This document shows positions 34,652 through 42,638 of a stretch of DNA of 51,300 nucleotides, piece after piece. The notes below the pieces were generated by a model that was not told where the DNA came from, did not search any database, and saw nothing but the letters and a program-made list of their open reading frames with translations. Numbering within the stretch: position 1 is the first letter of the stretch; each line of letters begins with the position of its first letter. Source of the DNA: Acidobacteriota bacterium (GTDB taxonomy: Bacteria > Acidobacteriota > Vicinamibacteria > Marinacidobacterales > Marinacidobacteraceae); NCBI GenBank assembly GCA_022820545.1, contig JAJEFG010000104.1, positions 1 to 51,300 of the forward strand. Reading direction: 5' to 3'. The translations under genes were made by a program, and so were the position numbers.

Positions 34652-35995
34652 TTAGCCGAGTACCTCTTCGAGGGCGCCCGCGACCGCGTCGGCGATCTGT
34701 GCCAGGTCGGCGGACGTCGAGCAGACCGGGGGCGCGCAGACGAAGACGTCGCCGCGGAGGCGGCTGAAGACGCCGCGCTCGTCGATCGCCTTCAGGAGGC
34801 GGGGGCCCACCTTCTCCGAAGCCGGGAAGAGTTCCCGCGTCTCCCGGTCCGCCACCACTTCGACGGCTGCCATCAGTCCCTTGCCGCGCACCTCGCCGAC
34901 GTTCGGGTGGCCGCCGCAGGCCTGTTCCAGGTTGCGGATCAGCTCGGCGCCCTTCTCGCCGGCCATCTCCACGAGGCCCTCCTCGCGGATGATGCGGAGG
35001 TTCTCGAGCGCGACCGCGCAGGAGACCGGGTGCGCGCTGTAGGTGTAGGCGTGCATCCAGATCGGATCGCCCTCGTCGAGGGTCGCCGCCACCCGGTCCG
35101 AGAGGCCGATCCCGCCGAGCGGGATGTGGCCCGAGGTGATGGCCTTCGCGAACTGCATGATGTCGGGCTCGATGCCCCAGTGGTTCAGGCCGAACATGGT
35201 TCCCGTGCGGCCGAATCCGGTGATGACCTCATCCGACACGAGCAGGACGTCGTAGCGGTCGCAGATCTCGCGGATCCGCGGGAAGTAGTCGTCGGTGGGG
35301 ACGATCACCCCGCCCGCGCCCTGGACCGGCTCGGCGATGAACATCGCGACGGTGTCGGGCCCTTCTTCGAGGATCGCCGTCTCGAGCTCGTCGGCGGCGG
35401 CCTCTCCCCGGGTCTTTCCCGGCGGCGGGTCGTAGAAGTAGGGATACGGCGAGCTGATGTGCCGGAAGCCCGGCATCCGGGGCTCGAACATGGGCCAATA
35501 GACGCTCATTCCGGTGGCGCACATGGCCGCGAGCGTCACGCCGTGGTAGCCCCAGATGCGGGAGATGACCTTGGTCTTCTCGGGCTTGCCGCGGACCTTC
35601 CAGAAGTAGCGGGCGGTCTTGATGCTCGAGTCGGTGGACTCGCCCCCGCCCGAGGTCAGGAAGAACCGGTTGATGCTCGGGTAGGCAAGCTCGGCCAGGG
35701 TCTCGGCGAGCGCGATGGCCTGGGCGTTGGAGCTTCCCGCGTATCCGGACGCATAGGCCAGTTGCCGCATCTGCGCCGCGGCCGCGTCGGCGAGTTCCGG
35801 GCGGCCGTGTCCGATGAAGACGTTCCAGAGTCCCGAGAGGGCGTCCACGTAGTCCCGGCCGTCGGCATCGAAGAGGCGGGCGCCCTCGCCGCGGACCCAG
35901 ACGTGGCCGGCGGCGGTGGCCGCGCCCGAGTGGACCGGGTGGATCAGGTGTTCGGCGTCCCGCTCGAGGAGCGCCGCCTTGGTCGTTTGGGACAT
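34652..35995 (-). CDS. class III PLP-dependent aminotransferase
   Basis: 447 residues. The PLP-binding pattern is clear: SGGGESTDSSIKTARYFWKV, IWGYHGVTLAAM, LVSDEVITGFGRTGTMFGLN with its Asp, and the Schiff-base lysine in MQFAKAITSGHIPLGGIGLS. It belongs to the omega-aminotransferase group (beta-alanine/putrescine/taurine:pyruvate), but the amine donor cannot be fixed. It is transcribed 46 bp behind the HpcH/HpaI lipoprotein gene on the same strand, so the two may form an operon. ATG at 35995 has GAAGGGAAGG upstream. Confidence 0.93.
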   Translation of the reverse strand: MSQTTKAALLERDAEHLIHPVHSGAATAAGHVWVRGEGARLFDADGRDYVDALSGLWNVFIGHGRPELADAAAAQMRQLAYASGYAGSSNAQAIALAETLAELAYPSINRFFLTSGGGESTDSSIKTARYFWKVRGKPEKTKVISRIWGYHGVTLAAMCATGMSVYWPMFEPRMPGFRHISSPYPYFYDPPPGKTRGEAAADELETAILEEGPDTVAMFIAEPVQGAGGVIVPTDDYFPRIREICDRYDVLLVSDEVITGFGRTGTMFGLNHWGIEPDIMQFAKAITSGHIPLGGIGLSDRVAATLDEGDPIWMHAYTYSAHPVSCAVALENLRIIREEGLVEMAGEKGAELIRNLEQACGGHPNVGEVRGKGLMAAVEVVADRETRELFPASEKVGPRLLKAIDERGVFSRLRGDVFVCAPPVCSTSADLAQIADAVAGALEEVLG

Positions 35996-36041
35996 TGGCC
36001 TTCCCTTCGGTTCTGGTTGTGGTCCTCTCCGCGAGGAGGCC

Positions 36042-36989
36042 TCAGCGGCCCGCGGCCGCGTGGCCGACGGCGAGCGCCTCCGGCGAAGTCACGATGAAGA
36101 CGCGGAATCCCTGCTCGATCCGCATGGCGATGTCGTCCGGGCCCGCGGTGATCCCGCAGGGGACGCCGGCCTCGAGGCAGGCGGCCAGGACGGTCTGGAT
36201 CGCTCCCTCCACCGCCTCCATGTCGCCGTCGTAGGCGCGCCGCAGGTCGCCGGGACCCGGCGAGACGATGCTGATCCCGGGGACGCTCGTGATTTCGAGC
36301 GCGTTCTCGATGCCGATGACGTCCTCGATGAGCAGGAAGCTGAGCAGCTCGCCCGCCGGATCGAGCGGCCACACGCCGGCGCGCGCCGCGTAGTCCTCCG
36401 GCGAGACGCCGAACACCCGCGCCGCTTCGGGGTCCGCGTCCCCGCGGAACCCGCCGGCGCCCGCCAGGGTCATCGAGGCCACCGCGTGCCGGGCTTCGTC
36501 AGCGGTCTCCACGTGCGGGAAGACGATCCCGTAGGCCCCGGCGTCGAGCCCGGCCGCCGTCCGCTCCGCCGCCTCGTCCATCCCGTCCCGGATCGGTGGA
36601 ATGCGGAGCAGGACCGGGTGCGGGTTGGCGGACCCGCGCGCGCCGGGAGGCGACAGCGCCTCCTGGTAGGCGGACATCGTGGGAAGGTCGAAGGGCCCCC
36701 GCTCGAGGGAGTAGAAGATGAAGTCGGCCAGCTCCTGCTGCGCCATCTCCATCGCCGTTTCCGGGGTCTGCTCTCCCGAGAAGATCCCGAAGACGACCTG
36801 CCCGTCGGCCAGCAGCGAAGCGACCCGGTTCCAGGACGGCCCCCCGTTCCCGGCCGCCTCGGGCTCGGCGGTCTCTTCTTCCGCCGGCATCTCCTCGCCG
36901 GCCGGCGGGGAGGAGCAGGCGGCGAGGCTCCAGGCGAGGCCCAGCACGAACAGGCGGCCGGCGACGGGACGGGAAACGGTGATCTTCAT
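36042..36989 (-). CDS. lipoprotein of the HpcH/HpaI aldolase family
   Basis: 315 residues. A signal peptide with lipobox LAAC (Cys25) and a Glu/Ala/Pro linker precede an HpcH/HpaI-like barrel. Family landmarks are VVFGIFSGEQTPETAMEMAQ, FIFYSLERGPFDLPTM, HPVLLRIPP (Arg129), GAYGIVFPHVETADEAR, IEDVIGIENALEIT (Glu222) and GPGDLRRAYDG (Asp248). Glu222 and Asp248 match the metal ligands of HpaI and Arg129 its substrate arginine, but the position of the catalytic histidine (E-H-G in HpaI) reads Glu-Arg-Gly here. Enzymes of this family are normally cytoplasmic; this one is on the envelope and may be a modified or binding-only form. Confidence 0.82.
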   Translation of the reverse strand: MKITVSRPVAGRLFVLGLAWSLAACSSPPAGEEMPAEEETAEPEAAGNGGPSWNRVASLLADGQVVFGIFSGEQTPETAMEMAQQELADFIFYSLERGPFDLPTMSAYQEALSPPGARGSANPHPVLLRIPPIRDGMDEAAERTAAGLDAGAYGIVFPHVETADEARHAVASMTLAGAGGFRGDADPEAARVFGVSPEDYAARAGVWPLDPAGELLSFLLIEDVIGIENALEITSVPGISIVSPGPGDLRRAYDGDMEAVEGAIQTVLAACLEAGVPCGITAGPDDIAMRIEQGFRVFIVTSPEALAVGHAAAGR

Positions 36990-37137
36990 GGGACAGGCGC
37001 TCCGCGGGGACGGGCTATCCTACCCGGTCGGAAGCGGCCCGTTCCGCTTGCACCCCGTTACCGGATGGCCCCCGGAATCCAGGGATGTTCTCCCCGTGAT
37101 TTCGGGGGCTTGCGTATTCCCAAGGAGGAGACGTTTC

Positions 37138-37638
37138 ATGGCTACCGTCACGCTCGGCGGCACCCCGTTCGCCATCTCGGGCGACCTGCCCGCGGCCGGA
37201 GACGCCGCTCCCGATTTCACGCTGACCGGCGGCGATCTCGGTGACATCTCGCTCGGCGACTACGCCGGGCAGCGGCTGATCCTGAACATCTTCCCGAGCG
37301 TGGACACGCCGGTTTGCGCGGCTTCGGTCCGCCGCTTCAACGAGGAAGCCGCGGCCCTCGAGGGCGTGTCGGTCCTGTGCGTCTCCCGCGACCTGCCTTT
37401 CGCGCACGGACGTTTCTGCGCTGCCGAGAACATCGAGGCGGTGAGCTGCGCGTCCGAGATGCGCGACGTTTCGTTCGGCGACGCCTACGGCGTGCGGATC
37501 ACCGAGGGGCCGCTGAACGGCCTGCTGGCGCGCGCGGTGGTCGTCGTCGACGGCGACGGCAGGGTCCGGCATTCCCAGCTCGTTCCGGAGATCAAGGAAG
37601 AGCCGGACTACGACGCGGCGCTCAGGGCCTGCAACTGA
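37138..37638 (+). CDS. tpx: thiol peroxidase
   Basis: 166 residues, normal for Tpx. VTLGGTPFAISGDLPAAGDA at the N-terminus and NIFPSVDTPVCAASVRRFNE with the peroxidatic cysteine in TPVC, the resolving cysteine in RFCAAENIEAVSC, and the final YDAALRACN are standard. It reduces hydroperoxides using thioredoxin. The ATG has a strong AAGGAGGAG at 37122-37130. It is divergent from the lipoprotein aldolase gene; nothing in the sequence shows OxyR or PerR control. Confidence 0.95.
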   Translation: MATVTLGGTPFAISGDLPAAGDAAPDFTLTGGDLGDISLGDYAGQRLILNIFPSVDTPVCAASVRRFNEEAAALEGVSVLCVSRDLPFAHGRFCAAENIEAVSCASEMRDVSFGDAYGVRITEGPLNGLLARAVVVVDGDGRVRHSQLVPEIKEEPDYDAALRACN

Positions 37639-37687
37639 GGCCGCCCGCCGCGCCGCCGCGGGCGGATTCGGGGCGGCTTCTCCGTGA

Positions 37688-37693
37688 TAGAGT
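37688..37693 (+). promoter_or_regulatory. possible extended -10 before the CarD-like gene
   Basis: TAGAGT preceded by TGA (TGATAGAGT, 37685-37693) fits an extended -10, about 93 nt before the ATG at 37787. No clear -35. Confidence 0.3.
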
Positions 37694-37786
37694 CGCCGAT
37701 TCCTTGCATCTTCCGGCGCTTTCCGACCTGAGAAACCAGTCTCCCCCACGAAATTGACGGCCGCGCAGGAAGGGGGAGCCGACCTC

Positions 37787-38485
37787 ATGGAACCCCCGTC
37801 CGAGGAAGAACTGTCGGCGGAAGAGCTGTCCGAGGAAGAGTTCTCCGACGGGGATTCAGACGACGGCGGAGACCCGCCGGCCCCGGTGCCGGGCGTGTTC
37901 GAACTCGGGGATTTCGTCTTCTATCCGCAGATCGGCCACTGCGACGTCGGGGAGGTGATCCACGACGCCCAGACCGGTCTCGATCTCCTCGAACTGAACC
38001 CGCAGGACTCCTCGACCGGGAACCGGATCCTGGTGCCGGTCGCGCAGGCGGCCAGCCGGGGCATCCGCCACGCCGGGGACTCTCCGGGAGTGATCGAGGA
38101 GGTCCTCGGTTCGGACTTCGAGCCGACCATCGACGACGCCTCCGAGCGCCTCGACCTCATCACCGCCCAGGAACGCGAGGGGACGGTCTTCAGCCTCGCC
38201 CACGCGCTCAAGCGGCTCCACCTCCGGCACGAGATGAAGACCATCAGCCGGGAAGAGGAGAAGCGCCGCTCCCGCATCCGCAAGTGGCTCGTCGTGGAGT
38301 ACATGACGGAGAAGGAAGGAACGAGCGGCCAGGCGCAATCGGCGATCACCCGCCTGCTCTCCCGGACCATGAACGCCGTCCGGGAGCGCGAGAAGGAAGC
38401 CGCCCGCGAGCTTCGCAAGCAGCAGCGCGCCGAGCGGAAAGCCGCCGAGGCGGAGCGCCGCGCCCGCCGCCGCGGACGTAGCTAG
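37787..38485 (+). CDS. CarD/CdnL-like transcription regulator
   Basis: 232 residues. The CarD/TRCF-RID fold begins at about residue 36 (GVFELGDFVFYPQIGHCDVG, the 'GDxVVYPxxGVGxI' pattern) and continues with NRILVPVAQAASRGIRHA. The middle (about 110-185) is helical and lysine/arginine rich. CarD proteins bind the RNA polymerase beta subunit and the -10 region and stabilise open complexes. Two extras are unusual: a very acidic N-terminal tail (SEEELSAEELSEEEFSDGDS) and a highly basic C-terminal tail. ATG 37787 is preferred, with GGAAGGGGGAG upstream; a TTG at 37754 is in frame. Confidence 0.82.
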   Translation: MEPPSEEELSAEELSEEEFSDGDSDDGGDPPAPVPGVFELGDFVFYPQIGHCDVGEVIHDAQTGLDLLELNPQDSSTGNRILVPVAQAASRGIRHAGDSPGVIEEVLGSDFEPTIDDASERLDLITAQEREGTVFSLAHALKRLHLRHEMKTISREEEKRRSRIRKWLVVEYMTEKEGTSGQAQSAITRLLSRTMNAVREREKEAARELRKQQRAERKAAEAERRARRRGRS

Positions 38486-38526
38486 GCCACCTCCGGCGCT
38501 TCCGCCGGAATAGCATCCGGAGGACC

Positions 38527-40149
38527 ATGACCCGCCGCTCGCTCTTCGGAGCGCCCCCCTCGCCGGCGCCGCCGGTCCCGCCGCCGGCGACGGAGCCCCG
38601 GATCGAGACGGCTCCCGCCGTCCGCCCGGGGTCGTCCGCGTCCCCGTATTCGGTCCGGGAGATCAGCACCCGGATCCGGGAAGTGCTGGAGGACGGCTTC
38701 CCGCGGAGCTTCTGGATCGAGGGGGAACTCTCCCAGGTGGGCCGGCCGGCGAGCGGCCACCTCTACCTGACCTTCCGCGAGGAGCGGGTCGTCCTCGAGG
38801 CCATGGCCTGGGCCAGCGACGCCCGGGGCTTCGCGTTCGTTCCCGAGCCCGGGGACCGGATCCGCGCCTTCGGCCGGCTGCGCGCCTACGACGGCAAGAG
38901 CGTCTACCAGTTCCAGGTCCAGCGCCTCGAGAAGGCCGGGATCGGCGCGCTGCTCCAGGAGCTCCAGGAACGGGAGGCGCGTCTCGAACGCGAGGGGCTG
39001 TTCGATCCGGCGCGAAAGCGCGCGCTCCCCTTTCTGCCGCTCCGGATCGGCCTGCTGACGGCCGCCGGCAGCGACGCGTCGGTCGATTTCACGCGGACGG
39101 CCCGCAGGCGGTTCCCCGGCGTCGCGATCCGCGAACACCACGCCCCGGTGCAGGGACCCGGGGCGCCGGGGGCGCTGGCCGCCGGGATCCGGGCGCTGGG
39201 CCGCCAGCCGCTCGACGTCATCGTGGTGGCCCGGGGCGGTGGTTCGGTGGAAGACCTCCTCTCCTTCAGCGACGAGCTCGTGGTGCGCGCGGCCGCCGCC
39301 TGTCCGGTGCCGCTCGTGAGCGCGATCGGCCACGAGGCGAACCGTCCGCTGCTCGACCGCGCCGCGGACCTCCGCTCCAGCACTCCCTCGGCGGCCGCCC
39401 GCGACATCCTCCCCCTGCGGGAGGACCTGGTCCGGGAGATCGAGGCGCGCCGGGGAGCCTCGGAGGCCACCGTGCGGCGCGCCCTCCGGGCGGCGGAGGG
39501 CCGGGTGGCGGCCTTCCGGACCCACCGGGCGACGGCGGCGCTCCCCGCGTGGCTCGAAGCGGAACGGCGCGGCCGCGGGCGGGACCGGTCCACGGCGCTC
39601 GAGGCCGCCCGGGACGCAATCCGGAGCCGCGAGATCCGGCTCGGCGACGCGCGGAAACGACTCGACCTGAACCATCCGGCCCGGCGGCTCGCCGAGCAGG
39701 CCGCCCAGTTGGGCCGTCTCCGCGAGCGCCTGGCCGGCCTGCCCCTGCTTCGCGGCCCGGAGGCGCGGCTCGAGACGGCCCGGCGCCGGGTCTCGCCGGA
39801 ACCGCTCCACCGCCTCGTCGCGTCGGAGCGCGCCGCGCTGGCCGCCCAGCGCGCGCGCCAGGGCGCCGCGGTCCGGAGGTCGCTCGAGCGCCGCGCCTTC
39901 GCCGCCGGGGCGGTGGGCCGGAAGCTCGGAGACCTCGATCCGCGGGTCGTCCTGCAGCGCGGCTACAGCCTGGCGCTCGATTCCGCGGGGCGCGCGCTCG
40001 CTTCCAGCCGCCGCGTGCAGGTCGGGGACCGCCTGCGGCTGCTCCTCGGCGAAGGAGAACTCGGGGCCGCCGTCGAGGAGGTGCGGTTGCCGCCCGATGC
40101 GGCGGACCCGGGTCCCGCGCGACAGAATTCCGAAGGAAACGAGTCATGA
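38527..40149 (+). CDS. xseA: exodeoxyribonuclease VII large subunit
   Basis: 540 residues. The N-terminal OB fold (about 40-135: FWIEGELSQVGRPASGHLYL) and catalytic domain (about 140-300) with GLLTAAGSDASVDFTRTARR, VIVVARGGGSVEDLLSFSDE and PLVSAIGHEANRPLLDRAAD are the standard ExoVII motifs; the conserved GGGS(x)EDL and IGHE(x)xxxxxD blocks are intact. A long arginine-rich coiled-coil (about 310-480) and the C-terminal GYSLALDSAGRALASS complete it. It degrades single-stranded DNA with XseB. ATG has GGAGG upstream; the stop overlaps xseB by four bases. Confidence 0.95.
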   Translation: MTRRSLFGAPPSPAPPVPPPATEPRIETAPAVRPGSSASPYSVREISTRIREVLEDGFPRSFWIEGELSQVGRPASGHLYLTFREERVVLEAMAWASDARGFAFVPEPGDRIRAFGRLRAYDGKSVYQFQVQRLEKAGIGALLQELQEREARLEREGLFDPARKRALPFLPLRIGLLTAAGSDASVDFTRTARRRFPGVAIREHHAPVQGPGAPGALAAGIRALGRQPLDVIVVARGGGSVEDLLSFSDELVVRAAAACPVPLVSAIGHEANRPLLDRAADLRSSTPSAAARDILPLREDLVREIEARRGASEATVRRALRAAEGRVAAFRTHRATAALPAWLEAERRGRGRDRSTALEAARDAIRSREIRLGDARKRLDLNHPARRLAEQAAQLGRLRERLAGLPLLRGPEARLETARRRVSPEPLHRLVASERAALAAQRARQGAAVRRSLERRAFAAGAVGRKLGDLDPRVVLQRGYSLALDSAGRALASSRRVQVGDRLRLLLGEGELGAAVEEVRLPPDAADPGPARQNSEGNES

Positions 40150-40586
40150 GCGAAGCCGGCGACCCCGCCCCGCCACCCGAGGCGACCTTCGAGTCGCTGG
40201 AAGCCCAACTGGAGCAGGTGAGCCGCAGGCTCGAGGATGCATCCGTCCCGCTGGAGGAGCGCCTGCAGCTCCACGCCCGCGCGGCTTCGATGCATGGACG
40301 GCTCGAGGCCATCGTGGAGGCGGCGCGGAAGGCCACCGCCGAGACCGGCAAGGACGCCGCCCCCGAGGGCGAGGACGCCGCCGAGCCCTACGAGAAGGTG
40401 CGGGACCGCCTCGCGGCGGTCGTGAACGCGCTGGAGGCGGACGATCTCCCGCTGGCCCGCGTCATCGAGCTGCACCGGGAGGCGCAGCGCCTCGCGGCCC
40501 GCTGCGAGGCCATCCTCGACGGGGCCCAGGAAGCGGTGGCGGCGGCCGCGCGCGAAACGGACCCGGATTCGGATGCCGCCGCCTGA
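40146..40586 (+). CDS. xseB: exodeoxyribonuclease VII small subunit, tandem-duplicated
   Basis: 146 residues, about twice the usual 70-90. Two XseB domains are visible in a row: residues 14-64 (FESLEAQLEQVSRRLEDASV then PLEERLQLHARA) and 81-131 (YEKVRDRLAAVVNALEADDL then PLARVIELHREA), joined by an acidic Lys/Asp/Glu/Ala linker. Each has the typical 'ExxLxxVxxxLExxDxPLxxxxxLxxxA' layout. In known ExoVII complexes several XseB copies coat the XseA stalk; here one chain could fill two places. It overlaps xseA (ATGA) and runs 14 bp into ispA. The same frame is open further upstream, but only over xseA. Confidence 0.9.
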   Translation: MSEAGDPAPPPEATFESLEAQLEQVSRRLEDASVPLEERLQLHARAASMHGRLEAIVEAARKATAETGKDAAPEGEDAAEPYEKVRDRLAAVVNALEADDLPLARVIELHREAQRLAARCEAILDGAQEAVAAAARETDPDSDAAA

Positions 40587-41520
40587 AGCCGTCCATCCCG
40601 CGACGTCGGCCGAAGTGGACCTCGGCGAGTTCCTCTCCGGCTGCGCCCGGGACGTGAACGCGTTCCTGGACCGCGTGCTCCCCCCCGAGACCGGCCCGGC
40701 GGCGACGCTCGCGGGCGCCATGCGCTACGCGGTGCTCGGCGGCGGGAAGCGGATCCGGCCGGCCCTGGCGATGGCGTCGGCGATCGCGGTCGGCGGGGAG
40801 CGCGGAAGCGCCCTGCCCGCCGCGGCGGCGCTCGAGATGATCCACACCTACTCGCTGATCCACGACGACCTGCCGTGCATGGACGACGACGACCTGCGGC
40901 GGGGGCAACCGACGGTGCACGTCCGCTACGGGGAGGCGATCGCCGTCCTCGCGGGCGATGCGCTCCACACCCTGGCGTTCGAGACCATCGCCGGCAGCGA
41001 GGCGCCGCCGGAGGTGCGGCTCGGCTGCGTCGCGCGCCTGGCGGCGGCGGCCGGCCCCGCGGGCATGGTGGGCGGACAGGTGCTCGACATGGAAGCCGAG
41101 ACCCGGACGCCCGACGCCCGGGGTCTCGAGACGATCCACCGCGGGAAGACCGGGGCGCTCATCTCCGCTTCGCTCGCGCTGGGCGCGCTTGCCGGAGGGG
41201 GCAGCGTCCGGCAGGCGGACGCCCTCGCCGCCTTCGGCCGCGAACTCGGGCTCGTGTTCCAGATCGTGGACGACCTGCTCGACGAGGAGCAGACGAGCGC
41301 CCGGCTCGGCAAGTCCGCCGGCAAGGACCGCGCCGCGGGGAAGGCCACCTATCCCGCGATCCACGGGCTCGCGGGCGCCCGCGCGGAGGCCGCCCGGCGG
41401 GCGGAGAGGGCCCGCGAACTGCTGGCCGCGGTGGGCAAGGAACCCGGTCCGCCCGTAAATTCCGCCGGGATGCGTCTTCTGGACGCCCTCACCGGCCGCA
41501 TCCTCCGTCGTACCGCCTGA
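40573..41520 (+). CDS. ispA: polyprenyl (farnesyl/geranylgeranyl) diphosphate synthase
   Basis: 315 residues. The first aspartate-rich motif SLIHDDLPCMDDDDLRRGQP and the second GLVFQIVDDLLDEEQTSARL are intact, with the upstream GGGKRIRPAL for IPP binding and FETIAG/GKTGALI in between. The residues before the first motif suggest a short-chain (C15 or C20) product, but length cannot be fixed here. It follows xseB in the order common to many bacteria. The stop overlaps nadK by one base (TGATG). Confidence 0.93.
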   Translation: MPPPEAVHPATSAEVDLGEFLSGCARDVNAFLDRVLPPETGPAATLAGAMRYAVLGGGKRIRPALAMASAIAVGGERGSALPAAAALEMIHTYSLIHDDLPCMDDDDLRRGQPTVHVRYGEAIAVLAGDALHTLAFETIAGSEAPPEVRLGCVARLAAAAGPAGMVGGQVLDMEAETRTPDARGLETIHRGKTGALISASLALGALAGGGSVRQADALAAFGRELGLVFQIVDDLLDEEQTSARLGKSAGKDRAAGKATYPAIHGLAGARAEAARRAERARELLAAVGKEPGPPVNSAGMRLLDALTGRILRRTA

Positions 41521-42518
41521 TGCCCCGAAACGGTCCCGCGCGCAAGAACGCCCGTTCCCGCCGCGGGGCGCCGATGTCGAACGCCCGGCGTTTCGTCCCT
41601 CCGGAGGGGGGCGTCTTCCGGGTCGGGATCGCCGCCAAGATCGCCGCGCCCGAGGCGCCCGCCACCGCCCGCGGGCTCGCCGGCTGGCTCGAGAGCCGGG
41701 GCGCCGTCGTCACGCTCGAGGAGAAACTCGCCGAGGCCATCGACTGGAGCGGGGCCTCGGCGCCCTTCGAGGCGATCGGCCGCGACCGGGACCTCGTGCT
41801 GGTCCTCGGGGGCGACGGCACGCTGCTGTCGGTCGCCCGGGCGATGGGTGAACGGCAGGTCCCGATCTTCGGGGTGAACCTCGGGAGTCTCGGCTTCCTG
41901 ACCAACGCTCCGCTCGACCAGCTCTATCCGGAGCTCGAGAAGATCCTCGACGGCGAGGGGGTGATCGACGAGCGGACCACGCTCGAGACCTCGCTCCTCC
42001 GCGACGGCGAGACGCTGGTCGAGGCGATGTCGGTGAACGACGTGGTGATCACCGGCAGCTCCATCGCCCGGGTGATCGAGGTGCGGATCACCACCGCGCA
42101 CGGCTTCGTCGCCACGGTGCTCGGCGACGGCGTCATCGTCGCCACCCCCACCGGGTCCACCGCCTACAACGTCGGCGCCGGCGGACCGGTGGTCCATCCC
42201 GCGGTGGAGGCGATCGTCCTCGCCCCCATCGTGCCGCTGACGCTGACCCAGCGGCCGGTCGTCTTCCCGGACACCGAGGACCTGACCCTGACGCTCCGGG
42301 GGCGCCGCCGCCAGGTGCACGTGACCTTCGACGGCCAGGCGAGCCATCCCCTGCTGCCCGGCGACGTGCTCAAGGTCCGCAAGTCGGACATCCGGGTCCA
42401 GCTCCTCAGCCTTCCGGAAACGAACTACTTCCGGGTGCTGCGCAAGAAGCTGCTCTGGAGCGCCCTGCCCCCCAAGCGGGCCCGGGCGACGGTCCCCGAA
42501 CCACCCAACCCGACCTGA
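41520..42518 (+). CDS. nadK: NAD kinase
   Basis: 332 residues. The GGDGT motif is at 97-101 (LVLVLGGDGTLLSVARAM), followed by GVNLGSLGFLTNAPLDQLYP, MSVNDVVITGSSIARVIEVR and the substrate loop DGVIVATPTGSTAYNVGAGG with PVVHPAVEAIVLAPIVPLTL. It phosphorylates NAD+ to NADP+. It is about 30-40 residues longer than E. coli NadK because of an N-terminal Arg-rich stretch and a C-terminal tail. The ATG overlaps the ispA stop; an internal ATG at 41574 is also possible. Last gene of the xseA-xseB-ispA-nadK unit. Confidence 0.94.
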   Translation: MPRNGPARKNARSRRGAPMSNARRFVPPEGGVFRVGIAAKIAAPEAPATARGLAGWLESRGAVVTLEEKLAEAIDWSGASAPFEAIGRDRDLVLVLGGDGTLLSVARAMGERQVPIFGVNLGSLGFLTNAPLDQLYPELEKILDGEGVIDERTTLETSLLRDGETLVEAMSVNDVVITGSSIARVIEVRITTAHGFVATVLGDGVIVATPTGSTAYNVGAGGPVVHPAVEAIVLAPIVPLTLTQRPVVFPDTEDLTLTLRGRRRQVHVTFDGQASHPLLPGDVLKVRKSDIRVQLLSLPETNYFRVLRKKLLWSALPPKRARATVPEPPNPT

Positions 42519-42521
42519 CGG

Positions 42522-42590
42522 CCTGGAACGCCGGCCGGTTCTCGCGGTAGCGGCCTCCAGACCGGCGCCGCGGTGCTCCGCACCGCGCAC
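42522..42590 (+). repeat. dual-hairpin repeat, copy 7 with insertion
   Basis: GGAACGCCGG, then about 21 extra bases (CCGGTTCTCGCGGTAGCGGCC), then TCCAGACCGGC and the second hairpin CGCGGTGC-TCC-GCACCGCG (42569-42587). It begins 4 bp after the nadK stop. The first stem is interrupted by the extra bases; the second is perfect and equals that of copy 4. Confidence 0.75.
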
Positions 42591-42638
42591 GGTGTGACGC
42601 CGACCTGCCGGACGGTTCTCTCTCGCCGGTCCCCCCGC

